Shown: piece after piece, positions 8,172 through 16,117 of the stretch
Layout: every line of letters begins with the position of its first letter
How positions within the stretch are numbered: the stretch's first letter is position 1
NCBI GenBank assembly: GCA_023461275.1
Contig: JAEYMI010000003.1
Coordinates: 1 to 57,073, forward strand
Origin: Actinomycetes bacterium
GTDB taxonomy: Bacteria > Actinomycetota > Actinomycetes > Mycobacteriales > Mycobacteriaceae
Length of the DNA stretch: 57,073 bases
Direction of reading: 5' to 3'
Position numbers and translations under genes: made by a program
The notes under the pieces: generated by a model
Databases searched by the model: none
What the model saw: the letters and a program-made list of their open reading frames with translations, nothing else
What the model was told of the DNA's origin: nothing

Positions 8172-9085
8172 TGCATCTCCTGGCCGCAGTGCATGAGTAG
8201 ATCACGTCCGACGTCGAGGCCCAGAGTGGTGTCGCGCGGGTCGGCCGACGGTCCTCGAGCGATGGCACACGCTGCCTGCGCAAGATTCGGCGTGTGCAGA
8301 CCGCGCACATTGAGGTAGAAGCGGCTCCGCATCTCGCAGCCCTCCGGGGTGGGGCGTACCTGGTGGGCCAGCCATCCGAGATCGACTGGGGCGATGGAGT
8401 TTCCGACGCGACCGAAGATGACGGTGTGTCCGGCCGGGACATCGAAGCCGTGCGCGACCGGATCCCGGAACCCGATCGCCAGCTGTTGCAGCTTGGGGCC
8501 GATGTACTCGTCCACATACGAGGTGTTGCCGATGTACTTGGCCCGGTCCGGAATCCGGGCCGTGGTGAGATCACGCTCGATGGCAGCGTACTGGTGCGCG
8601 TCAGGATGCCACAGCTTGTACCGAGCCGACTCCGATGAATGCCAGCCGAACCACCAATCCCACATCGCCGCAGTCACATCCGGCATGCGCGTGTGCACGG
8701 CGACCCAGGTGATCCCGGCCGCGGTCTGTCCGTATCCGGTCTCGATGGGTGAGTAGCCGGTGGGCGTGAGGTCGCCGGTGATGCGCTCAAAAGCCGGAAT
8801 CCGCCCCGCGGCCACCGGTTTGGCGTGAAACGCGTCGACGACGTGCGGCAGCGCGGGAGCGGTGTGGGGGCGAAAGTACTTGGCGTAGGGCAGTTTCAGA
8901 TCATGGCCGCGGTACCCCGGGTAACGGACCGAACACTGCTGGGGTCGGGCCGATGCCGTCGGAGAAGATGCCAGCCACCCGGCCGAAACCGCCGCCGATG
9001 CGCCGATTCCGGCCGCCAGAAGTCGTCGTCGCGAGATAGTCGAATCCGAAGTCACCGGCAGAGCGTAACCATTGGCGACGATCAC
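8126..9085 (-). CDS. Tat-exported DAPG/phloretin hydrolase-like protein
   Basis: 319 aa. The N-terminus has a twin-arginine signal (SRRRLLAAGIG, then a hydrophobic stretch ending SPTASA), predicting export as a folded protein. The mature part carries the pattern of the DAPG hydrolase PhlG/phloretin hydrolase family: WDWWFGWH..E..RYKLWHPDAH near residues 140-165 and HCGQEMH near the C-terminus, fitting the His/Glu zinc ligands known for PhlG. Family members cleave a C-C bond between a phenol ring and an acyl group. Substrate here is unknown. A Tat signal is uncommon for this family. GTG 9055 is an alternative start that still keeps the signal peptide. Confidence 0.8.
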   Translation of the reverse strand: MIVANGYALPVTSDSTISRRRLLAAGIGASAAVSAGWLASSPTASARPQQCSVRYPGYRGHDLKLPYAKYFRPHTAPALPHVVDAFHAKPVAAGRIPAFERITGDLTPTGYSPIETGYGQTAAGITWVAVHTRMPDVTAAMWDWWFGWHSSESARYKLWHPDAHQYAAIERDLTTARIPDRAKYIGNTSYVDEYIGPKLQQLAIGFRDPVAHGFDVPAGHTVIFGRVGNSIAPVDLGWLAHQVRPTPEGCEMRSRFYLNVRGLHTPNLAQAACAIARGPSADPRDTTLGLDVGRDLLMHCGQEMHHLAGFLPELYREFA

Positions 9086-9130
9086 CGGAAGACCGTGTCA
9101 TCGCAATCGATCCCGGGCTCACCGACTTTG

Positions 9131-9187
9131 GTCAGATACGACGTCGGGTCAGGAACGACGTCGGGTCAGGAACGACGTCGGGTCAGG
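9131..9187. repeat. 17-bp tandem repeat spanning a stop codon
   Basis: Three 17-bp units (9131-9147, 9148-9164, 9165-9181) of GTCAGGAACGACGTCGG, the first with two differences, plus the first seven bases of a fourth unit. The partial copy contains the stop codon of the gene ending at 9183, and every unit carries the same TCA (TGA on the minus strand). Confidence 0.85.
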
Positions 9188-10580
9188 AGCTCTGCAGCGT
9201 GATCAGCAGGTACGCGAGGATGATCAATCCGAGCAGCACCATGTACGCCCAGCCGACCCAGATCGCCACCTTCGCGAATGGCTCACCGAGTTCCCTTGTG
9301 CGCGCGATCTGGGACCGCGAACGGTAACCGAGGTAGAGGCCGATCGGTGAGGTGATACCCAGGATCGACAGCACCAGCGCCCAAATCGACAACCGATTGG
9401 TGGTGTTGGTGGCGGGCCGGCTGCCCACGGTTACCTCCGGCGTCGAGTCAAGGCGCGAAATCGGCATGTCCATGCCGTCGGCCGAAGAGTACGCGCGCGC
9501 ACCGACACTCGACGACGAGGCCGATCTCGTCGGAGCCGATGAACGTCGTTGCCCGGTGGTCGTCGAGTCCCCGACCAGCGGACGGTCGTGGACCACGGTC
9601 TCGGCCCCGGCATCGTGTTCGTCGGGGTCGCGGACAGCACCGGAAGGCGCGCGGCCGGATGCGGCAAGACCGGACGGGCCGGGACCCGGCGGTGTCGAAC
9701 CCGGCGGGGTCGAACCCGTCGGGACCGGGCCAGTTGGTCGGTTCGGTGGCGGCGGGCCGTTGCGGATCGGTCGTCGCGGAGGACCGGATCTGCCGCCGGC
9801 CGGACCCGACGGTGAGCCGTTCAGCGGTGCACCCGGAGCAGGGGGAGCACCGTTGGGACCACCGGGACCACCTGGCGCGGGCCCGACGGGCGCGGCCGGA
9901 TCAGACCGCGTCGCACGGGCTTCCGGCGCGTTCGCGACATACCCGTCGGAGAGGCCGGCATTCGTTGGACCGGCATTCGCTGGACCAGTGTTGGGTGACA
10001 GCGGGCCCGGCGGCATGGGATTGGGTGCTGGCCGGCTGCGTCCTGAGCCGGCGTCGCCGTAGCGTCCGATCGGCGCAGCCCGACGCCCGGGCGGTGGCGC
10101 ACCACGGTTTGAGCCGGGCCGTGGTTGTCGTGGTGGTGCCGGGGGCGCCTGATCGGTCGGCGGCGGACCAGCAGCGGGACGGGGGCCCGGATTGGGTACC
10201 GGCCTGGGTGCGCCCGGATGACCGCGCGGCGGGACGGCACGTGAGCGAGCATTCGGCGGTGGCGGTGCCATCGGGCCCTGTGGTGGGCGTGGCGCGGACG
10301 GTGGCGCCGGCGGCGGCGTGTCCAGACCTGTGCTGTCCGACGGTGGCCGCGGGCCCCCGGAATTGGACAGCGGCGCCATCGGCGGACGTTCCCAGGGCGC
10401 GAGGCGGCCGGGCCGACGAGGCGCGGGCCCCGGCGCTGCAGGTCCGGGAGCTGCAGATCCAGGCGCAGCGGGTCCCGGCGCGCCGACCGCGTCCGAGGAG
10501 CGGGCCTCAGCAGCGCCGCCCCCGCCGTTCACGGCGTCCGGATTGTCCGGGGCACGGTCGAAATCGTCGGAAGTCACCAC
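9183..10580 (-). CDS. Proline-rich protein with C-terminal DUF4190 membrane domain
   Basis: 465 aa. Roughly the first 330 residues are dominated by Pro, Gly, Ala and Arg and are probably disordered. A Ser-rich stretch follows. The C-terminal 75 residues form a DUF4190 domain with two membrane helices (LSIWALVLSILGITSPIGLYLGY and AIWVGWAYMVLLGLIILAYLL). Function unknown; the domain is common in Actinobacteria and often carried by Pro-rich cytoplasmic tails. The stop codon lies at the edge of a 17-bp tandem repeat. Confidence 0.82.
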   Translation of the reverse strand: MVTSDDFDRAPDNPDAVNGGGGAAEARSSDAVGAPGPAAPGSAAPGPAAPGPAPRRPGRLAPWERPPMAPLSNSGGPRPPSDSTGLDTPPPAPPSAPRPPQGPMAPPPPNARSRAVPPRGHPGAPRPVPNPGPRPAAGPPPTDQAPPAPPRQPRPGSNRGAPPPGRRAAPIGRYGDAGSGRSRPAPNPMPPGPLSPNTGPANAGPTNAGLSDGYVANAPEARATRSDPAAPVGPAPGGPGGPNGAPPAPGAPLNGSPSGPAGGRSGPPRRPIRNGPPPPNRPTGPVPTGSTPPGSTPPGPGPSGLAASGRAPSGAVRDPDEHDAGAETVVHDRPLVGDSTTTGQRRSSAPTRSASSSSVGARAYSSADGMDMPISRLDSTPEVTVGSRPATNTTNRLSIWALVLSILGITSPIGLYLGYRSRSQIARTRELGEPFAKVAIWVGWAYMVLLGLIILAYLLITLQSS

Positions 10581-10654
10581 TACAAATTACCTGCGCTTCA
10601 TGCAAGGTCGCGACGAGACCGTTATAAAAGCGTCATCCGCGGCCCGGCCAGCGG

Positions 10655-10843
10655 TCAGGAACCGGTCGCCGACGTGTCGCCTGAGCTGCGCTCATCGACG
10701 GGCAGCTGATCGTCGACGCGCGGCACGGTTGGCGAGATCGGCGGGGTCTCCGACCGCGACCGTTTCACGATCAGAACGACGATGACGGTGAGCAGCGCAC
10801 CGGCCGCCGCGGCCACCGAGGTCACCGCATACTTCTTCGACAT
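10655..10843 (-). CDS. Short CwsA-like membrane protein
   Basis: 62 aa with one N-terminal membrane helix (residues about 6-26) followed by RSRSETPPISPTVPRV. Position (minus strand, just upstream of and divergent from ppiA) is that of cwsA (Rv0008c), a partner of CrgA and Wag31 in cell-wall synthesis. The sequence resembles only the C-terminal membrane helix and Pro-rich tail of M. tuberculosis CwsA; the long N-terminal cytoplasmic part of that protein is missing and no in-frame upstream extension was seen. Assignment rests on position and this short resemblance. Confidence 0.65.
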   Translation of the reverse strand: MSKKYAVTSVAAAAGALLTVIVVLIVKRSRSETPPISPTVPRVDDQLPVDERSSGDTSATGS

Positions 10844-10950
10844 GGCATCCAGCCTGCCAGCATCGGTGCGCCGATGCCCACACGGGCACGCGACCGACAG
10901 CTATGGAGCGTCGTGACCTGGGCCGGGACAGAAAGTGGTTGGATGGTGGT

Positions 10951-11472
10951 GTGACTACTCCGAATCAGACCGCGACCATCCACACCAATCGCGGAGACAT
11001 CGTCGTCGACCTCTTTCCGAATCACGCTCCCAAGACGGTGGCCAACTTCGTTGGTCTCGCCGACGGGTCCAAGGACTACTCAGAGCTCAACGCCTCCGGC
11101 GGCAACAGCGGACCGTTCTACGACGGCTCGGTCTTCCACCGCGTCATCGAAGGATTCATGATCCAGGGCGGAGACCCGACCGGCACCGGCCGCGGCGGGC
11201 CCGGCTACCGCTTCGCCGACGAATTCCACCCGGAACTGCAGTTCAACCGGCCGTACCTGCTCGCCATGGCCAACGCCGGACCGGGCACCAACGGTTCGCA
11301 GTTCTTCATCACCGTCGGCCCCACCCCGCACCTCAACCGCAAGCACACGATCTTCGGTGAGGTCACCGATCCGGCGTCGCAGCAGGTTGTCGACGCCATC
11401 GCGACCACTTCGGTGGACCGCTCGGATCGGCCGCTCGACGCCGTCGTGATCGAGAAGATCGAAGTCAACTGA
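10951..11472 (+). CDS. ppiA: Cyclophilin-type peptidyl-prolyl isomerase
   Basis: 173 aa, cytoplasmic (no signal peptide). Cyclophilin core is complete: YDGSVFHRVIEGFMIQGGDPTGTG, LAMANAGPGTNGSQFFIT and LNRKHTIFGEV, including the catalytic Arg of FHRV and the QFF motif. It catalyses cis-trans isomerisation of Pro peptide bonds. GTG 10951 is preferred; the longer form from 10903 adds a charged, unconserved N-terminus. Same position as Rv0009 in M. tuberculosis. Confidence 0.95.
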   Translation: MTTPNQTATIHTNRGDIVVDLFPNHAPKTVANFVGLADGSKDYSELNASGGNSGPFYDGSVFHRVIEGFMIQGGDPTGTGRGGPGYRFADEFHPELQFNRPYLLAMANAGPGTNGSQFFITVGPTPHLNRKHTIFGEVTDPASQQVVDAIATTSVDRSDRPLDAVVIEKIEVN

Positions 11473-11491
11473 CCGTCCCGTCTCCGCAGCA

Positions 11492-11513
11492 CACCGCCGG
11501 TCCGCCGGCGGTG
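11492..11513 (+). promoter_or_regulatory. Hairpin overlapping the rhomboid start codon
   Basis: CACCGCCGG (11492-11500), loop TCCG, CCGGCGGTG (11505-11513): a perfect 9-bp stem whose 3' arm contains the only plausible start codon GTG of the rhomboid gene. No T-run follows, so it is not a normal terminator. It would hide the start codon in RNA. Confidence 0.5.
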
Positions 11514-12380
11514 TGCTTTCGACATCCCGACCGCGCGACCGGCCTGGCGTGCAGCCGCTGTGGCCGTCCCGCGTGCCCGGAGTGCCTGCGACCGGCCGCG
11601 GTCGGTCAGCACTGCGTCGACTGCCTCGCCGATGACGGAGTGCAGCGCGCCACCGCGCCGACCTTCGGCGACCGCGGCATCTCGCCGATGGTGCGCAACC
11701 CGGTGGTCGCGCGTCGTCCGGTGGCGACCTACGGACTGATCGCGGCCAACCTCGCGGTCTTCGTCGTGTGCGTGCTGCAGATCCGCAGCGCCGACGTCTC
11801 GATGGCCCCGCTGACGATGGACTGGTCGCTGATCAATCCCTATGTCGCAGACGGGCAATGGTGGCGCCTGCTCACCGCGGGCTTCATCCACTTCTCGGTG
11901 ATCCACATCGCCGTCAACATGATCTCGCTCTACATTCTCGGCCGCGACCTCGAGATGGCGCTGGGCATTCCGCGCTACCTGCTGCTCTATTTCACGTCAC
12001 TGCTCGGCGGTAGCGCGGCAGTGATGCTGTTCGGTTCCGACGATGTCCGGACCGGCGGTGCGTCGGGCGCGATCTACGGGCTGATGGGCGCGATGCTCGT
12101 CGTGGTGTTGCGCGCCAAGGTGTCGCCGACGCCCGTGATCACCATCATCGTGTTCAACCTGGTGTTCTCGTTCTCGGTGCCCGGTATCTCGATCCTCGCC
12201 CACGTTGGTGGGTTGCTCTTCGGTGCCGCGGCCGCCGCGGCGGTGCTGTTCGCGCCGCAGTACGTGCTGTCACAGGACAAACGCACGCCGCAGGCCGTCA
12301 GCAAGGTCGGCTGGATCGGGCTGACCGCTCTGTTCGTCTTGTCGATCGCGCTGAGCGTGGGTGCGGCGCTCGTCGGCTGA
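11511..12380 (+). CDS. Rhomboid-family intramembrane serine protease
   Basis: 289 aa. An N-terminal B-box-like zinc-binding region has paired Cys/His (CFRHPD..C..CGRPACPECL..CVDC, residues 2-38), followed by about six membrane helices. The rhomboid catalytic dyad is present: Ser185 in GGASGAIYG and His231 in ILAHVGGLLFG; the conserved HFSVIHIAVNM of helix 2 is also visible. It cleaves substrates within the membrane. It starts 39 bp after ppiA in the same direction. The GTG at 11511 sits in a hairpin and has no clear ribosome-binding site. Confidence 0.9.
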   Translation: MCFRHPDRATGLACSRCGRPACPECLRPAAVGQHCVDCLADDGVQRATAPTFGDRGISPMVRNPVVARRPVATYGLIAANLAVFVVCVLQIRSADVSMAPLTMDWSLINPYVADGQWWRLLTAGFIHFSVIHIAVNMISLYILGRDLEMALGIPRYLLLYFTSLLGGSAAVMLFGSDDVRTGGASGAIYGLMGAMLVVVLRAKVSPTPVITIIVFNLVFSFSVPGISILAHVGGLLFGAAAAAAVLFAPQYVLSQDKRTPQAVSKVGWIGLTALFVLSIALSVGAALVG

Positions 12381-12405
12381 GCGCGTTTATCGGCTCTGGT
12401 GGCCG

Positions 12406-12876
12406 CTAACTGCCGTCGACGACGGGAAATCCCGCACCGCGCAGAACGTCGACGACCGACGTCAGATCGGTGCCCAGATCCCAGCGCCCGAAGACGATGA
12501 GGCGATCGTCGTCGGCCAGGTCGATCTCGAGCTGACCGGTACGTCGACCGATGCGTCGCATGCTGACCAGCCGAATCCGCTCGATCTGATCGCGTCGGTA
12601 GGTGTGTGTGCCGGTGATGGTCCCGACCGTGAGTTCGGGAACCGGGCCGGCGCCCACCGCCAATCGCGGCCGCACCAACAGTGCGTGTGCCGAGAAGCCG
12701 AGCAACAACAGTCCGGCGACGGCCATCAACACCATCCCGGCCGCATCCGAGGCCGCGGCGAAGGCAGCGATCAGCAGCACCACACCGCCGACGCCGAGTG
12801 CTGCCCCACCGACACGCGATGGTGCCCACTGCGCGGCATAAGCGCTGGTCGAGGACGGATCCGCAGAATTATCCAC
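12406..12876 (-). CDS. PH-domain membrane protein (Rv0010c-like)
   Basis: 156 aa. Two hydrophobic helices (about residues 22-42 and 45-67) followed by a small PH-like domain with IERIRLVSMRR..GQLEIDLADDDRLIVFGRWDLG. Position between the rhomboid and crgA matches Rv0010c. Function is not known. The GTG start lies inside a DnaA-box-like sequence. Convergent with the rhomboid gene, 25 bp apart. Confidence 0.85.
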   Translation of the reverse strand: MDNSADPSSTSAYAAQWAPSRVGGAALGVGGVVLLIAAFAAASDAAGMVLMAVAGLLLLGFSAHALLVRPRLAVGAGPVPELTVGTITGTHTYRRDQIERIRLVSMRRIGRRTGQLEIDLADDDRLIVFGRWDLGTDLTSVVDVLRGAGFPVVDGS

Positions 12877-12933
12877 AGGGCTTACTCACAGTGGGGATGA
12901 ATTACACACATGTAATTTGCACAGTGTGGACAA
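12869..12933. promoter_or_regulatory. DnaA-box-like pair and palindrome upstream of the PH gene
   Basis: TTATCCACA on the plus strand (12869-12877) and its near-copy TTGTCCACA on the minus strand (12925-12933) face each other. Between them are TTACTCACA (12882-12890) and a perfect 6-4-6 inverted repeat ATTACA-CACA-TGTAAT (12901-12916). The first site overlaps the GTG start of the PH gene, and the last is 24 bp from the end of crgA. Confidence 0.5.
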
Positions 12934-12957
12934 CTGGCGTCGCAGTGAATCCGCAGG

Positions 12958-13248
12958 TCAGCGCCACCGCATCGTCATCAGCAGCCCGACGACCATCAAC
13001 GCGAAGCCGATCAGGAAGTTCCACGGACCCAGCTGATACATCCAGTGCAGGATCTTGCCGTCGGCGCCCAACGCGGACGGCGTCGCGACCAGGTAGAAGA
13101 CGATCAACCATGCGAGTCCGAGCAGCATCAGGCCCAGCATCACCGACACGTAGATCGAGCTCGACGGCCCGGTCTTGACCTTCACCGGCACCCGGGAGGC
13201 CGGGTTGATGGTGTAGTCGGTCTTCTTCCTGACTTTTGACTTCGGCAT
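12958..13248 (-). CDS. crgA: Cell division protein CrgA
   Basis: 96 aa, typical CrgA length. Basic N-terminus MPKSKVRKK, then two membrane helices (residues about 31-54 and 73-93) with the conserved PSSSIYVSVMLGLMLLGLAWL and LGPWNFLIGFALM. CrgA is a divisome scaffold protein that interacts with FtsZ, FtsI and FtsQ in mycobacteria. Position next to the PH gene and trpG matches Rv0011c. The DUF881 gene found between crgA and trpG in M. tuberculosis (Rv0012) is absent. Confidence 0.96.
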   Translation of the reverse strand: MPKSKVRKKTDYTINPASRVPVKVKTGPSSSIYVSVMLGLMLLGLAWLIVFYLVATPSALGADGKILHWMYQLGPWNFLIGFALMVVGLLMTMRWR

Positions 13249-13374
13249 GACTTCCTCTGTTGGGCGTACACGAGCACTGCCCTACACGGTAACTCACCAG
13301 GTCGGTGGCCCAGGAATGCATGTGAAGGGGGAGAAATCGAATTCCGGCGCCACCAGGGTGCGCGGTAGCCTGTC

Positions 13375-14070
13375 GTGGTGAATCAGTCCGGCCGTGTCCT
13401 GGTCATCGACAACTACGACAGCTTCGTCTACAACCTGGTCCAGTACCTGGGCCAGCTCGGCGTCGAGGCCGTCGTGTGGCGCAACGACGCCGAAGAACTG
13501 GGTGGCGCTCCCGGATCGGATCCGGCGGACTTCGACGTCGAGCGCCTCGCGAGTGCCGTCGATGACTTCGACGGCGTGCTGCTCAGTCCCGGACCGGGCA
13601 CCCCGCAGCGGGCCGGCGCGACCATGCCGATGGTCGACGTCGCCGCGCGCACCGGAAAACCGCTGCTCGGGGTGTGCCTCGGCCATCAGGCGATCGGCGC
13701 CGCCTTCGGCGCCACCGTGGACCGCGCGCCGGAACTGCTACACGGCAAGACGTCGGCGGTCATCCACGACGACGCCGGCGTGCTCGCCGGGCTGCCGAGC
13801 CCGTTCACCGCCACGCGCTATCACTCGCTGACCGTCGTCCCCGACACCATTCCCGACGAGCTCGTGGTCAACGGTCGCACCGAGACGGGCATCGTGATGG
13901 CGATGATGCATCGCGAGCTGCCGATCCACGGCGTGCAGTTCCATCCGGAGAGCGTGCTCACCCAGGGTGGGCACCGGATGCTCGCCAACTGGCTGGCCGT
14001 CTGCGGTGTCAACGTCGACGAGAGCCGCGTCGCCGGCCTTGAACGCGAGATGGCCGAAGCCCTCGGCTGA
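13375..14070 (+). CDS. pabA: Anthranilate / aminodeoxychorismate synthase glutaminase subunit
   Basis: 231 aa class I glutamine amidotransferase (TrpG/PabA, Rv0013 position). Motifs: VIDNYDSFVYNLVQYL at the N-terminus, LLSPGPGTP, nucleophile Cys101 in GVCLGHQ, and the His-Glu pair in GVQFHPESVLTQGG. It supplies ammonia to chorismate-using TrpE or PabB; sequence alone does not say which pathway, and the enzyme may serve both. Two GTG codons (13375, 13378) are possible. TAGCCT at 13366-13371 ends 6 bp before the second, suggesting a leaderless mRNA starting at 13378. Convergent with pknB. Confidence 0.93.
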   Translation: MVNQSGRVLVIDNYDSFVYNLVQYLGQLGVEAVVWRNDAEELGGAPGSDPADFDVERLASAVDDFDGVLLSPGPGTPQRAGATMPMVDVAARTGKPLLGVCLGHQAIGAAFGATVDRAPELLHGKTSAVIHDDAGVLAGLPSPFTATRYHSLTVVPDTIPDELVVNGRTETGIVMAMMHRELPIHGVQFHPESVLTQGGHRMLANWLAVCGVNVDESRVAGLEREMAEALG

Positions 14071-14086
14071 GACCTCGCGGCCACGC

Positions 14087-16030
14087 TCAGTTCGGCAGCA
14101 GACTGACCTGGGCGATGACGATCGAGATCGAACCGTTCTTGCGTAACGTGCTGCCGGCCACCGGGTCCTGGGAGATCACCTTGCCGTCGTCGGGGCTGCC
14201 GATCGGGACGTTGCGGGTGGTCTTGGTCAATGTCGTCGACGACCATCCGGCCGCGGTGAGCGTGTCCTGGGCCTGAGCGGCGGTCTGCCCGCGCAGGTTG
14301 GGCACGGTGAACATGTTGCCGCGCGAGACCGTGACCTGCACGGTGCTGCCCTGCTCCACGGTCACTCCGCGGCCCGGCGACGACGACACGATCTGCCCCT
14401 GCGGCAGCTCGGAATCCCCGGCCACCGACACCATCTCCAAGCCGATCTGCCGCAGGATGGTGCGTGCCTCGTCCTCGGTCTGGCCGGTCACGTCGGGCAC
14501 GGTCACCTCCTTGGGACCGTTGCCGATGTGGACGACGACCGCGCCGTTGACCGGTGCGTCGGTTCCCGTCGGCGGGGTGGTGTTGACCACCTTGTCCCGC
14601 AGCTCGGCGGTGGAATCCACTCGATCGGTCTTGACGTTGAGGAAGCCCATCACGCGCAACGCCTCGGTGGCGTCCTGCGCGGTACGGCCGCGCAGATCGG
14701 GCATCTGGTGTCGTTGTGGACCGGTGGAGATGTAGAGGGTCACCTCGGATCCCTGCGCGGCGAGCACGTTGCTGCCGGGCGTCGATCTCGTCGCATTGCC
14801 TTGCGGCACTTCGAGACTCGGCTCCTCGAGCTGTTTGACCCGGAAGCCCGCACCCTCCAGCGAGGTGCGTGCGTCGGACGCGGGTTTGCCCGCGACGGTG
14901 GGCACGGCCACCTGTTTGGCGGCGCCGTCACCCGACCACGGCGACCAGAAGACCAGCAACGCACCGAGCAGCACCAGCACACCGGCGATGGCGCCGATCA
15001 CCAGTTTTCGGGACGGCCGTCGACGCAATTCGTCGCCGTCCTCGTCATCGCGGCGGTGGCTGCCACCGGAGTTACCCGAGCGCCGCGAGTTGGCTTCGGC
15101 GAGCAGTCGTCGAGGCCCGGTGTCGAGGAACGACGACCCCATGAACTCGGTGCGGTCCTCGTCGGATAGCAGCATCGGCGCCGACGGTTTGCCGCCGGCG
15201 AGCACCTTGATCAGGTCGGCGCGCAGGTCGGCCGCCGACTGGTAGCGGTTGGCCGGGTTCTTGCTCATCGCCTTGAGGACCACCGAGTCCAGCTCCGGCG
15301 GGATGTCGGATTTCACCTGCGACGGCCACGGCGGATCCTCGTGGACATGCTGGTGGGCCACCGCGACCGGCGAATCACCGGTGAACGGCGGCTCCCCGGT
15401 GAGCAGCTCGAACAGCACGCAGCCCATCGAGTAGATGTCACTGCGCGGATCGACCTTGATGCCACGCGCCTGCTCGGGCGAGAGATATTGCGCGGTGCCC
15501 ATCACCGCCGACGTCTGCGTCATCGTCGACGTCGCATCGCTCATCGCCCGCGCGATACCGAAGTCCATCACCTTGACCGCGCCGGTCTTGTCGATCATCA
15601 CGTTGGCCGGCTTCATATCGCGGTGCACGATGCCGTTGCGGTGCGAGAAATCCATCGCCGCGGCCACATCGGCCATCCACGTCATCGCCTGACGCGGCGA
15701 CACGGTCCCCGACGACCGAAGCACGTCGCGCAGCGTGTCACCGTCGACGTACTCCATCACGATGAACGGCAGCGGACCGTCCTCGGTTTCGGCCTCACCG
15801 GTGTCGAAGACCTGCACGATGGTCGGGTGGTTGAGCTTGGCCGCGTTCTGCGCCTCGCGTCGAAAACGCAGGTAGAACGACGGATCGCGGGCCAGATCGG
15901 CGCGCAGAACCTTGATCGCGACATCACGGTGCAGTCGAAGATCCCGCGCGAAGTGCACCTCGGACATGCCTCCGAAACCCAGCGTCTCGCCGAGTTCGTA
16001 GCGGTCGGACAGGTGATGCGGCGTGGACAT
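14087..16030 (-). CDS. pknB: Ser/Thr protein kinase PknB with PASTA repeats
   Basis: 647 aa. Cytosolic kinase domain residues 1-280: glycine loop GETLGFGGMSEV, Lys40, catalytic Asp138 in HRDMKPAN, DFG at 156-158, activation-loop Thr171 and Thr173, all at the same numbers as M. tuberculosis PknB. One membrane helix (about 345-365) is followed by four extracellular PASTA repeats that sense muropeptides or lipid II. It controls cell-wall growth and division. ATG 16030 with GGAGAG upstream is preferred over the adjoining GTG 16033. Last gene of the minus-strand fhaA-pknB run, 87 bp after pknA. Confidence 0.97.
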   Translation of the reverse strand: MSTPHHLSDRYELGETLGFGGMSEVHFARDLRLHRDVAIKVLRADLARDPSFYLRFRREAQNAAKLNHPTIVQVFDTGEAETEDGPLPFIVMEYVDGDTLRDVLRSSGTVSPRQAMTWMADVAAAMDFSHRNGIVHRDMKPANVMIDKTGAVKVMDFGIARAMSDATSTMTQTSAVMGTAQYLSPEQARGIKVDPRSDIYSMGCVLFELLTGEPPFTGDSPVAVAHQHVHEDPPWPSQVKSDIPPELDSVVLKAMSKNPANRYQSAADLRADLIKVLAGGKPSAPMLLSDEDRTEFMGSSFLDTGPRRLLAEANSRRSGNSGGSHRRDDEDGDELRRRPSRKLVIGAIAGVLVLLGALLVFWSPWSGDGAAKQVAVPTVAGKPASDARTSLEGAGFRVKQLEEPSLEVPQGNATRSTPGSNVLAAQGSEVTLYISTGPQRHQMPDLRGRTAQDATEALRVMGFLNVKTDRVDSTAELRDKVVNTTPPTGTDAPVNGAVVVHIGNGPKEVTVPDVTGQTEDEARTILRQIGLEMVSVAGDSELPQGQIVSSSPGRGVTVEQGSTVQVTVSRGNMFTVPNLRGQTAAQAQDTLTAAGWSSTTLTKTTRNVPIGSPDDGKVISQDPVAGSTLRKNGSISIVIAQVSLLPN

Positions 16031-16117
16031 CACGTCGCTCTCCGGTTGGTCAGGGCACTCAACTCACTCATGGTCATATCGGTCAGATCACCGCAGTTCT
16101 GATCACCGCTGGTCGGA

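Noticed and set aside
12869..12933. Possible chromosomal origin
   Set aside because: Only two good DnaA boxes; the conserved oriC lies between dnaA and dnaN, upstream of gyrB and outside this window.
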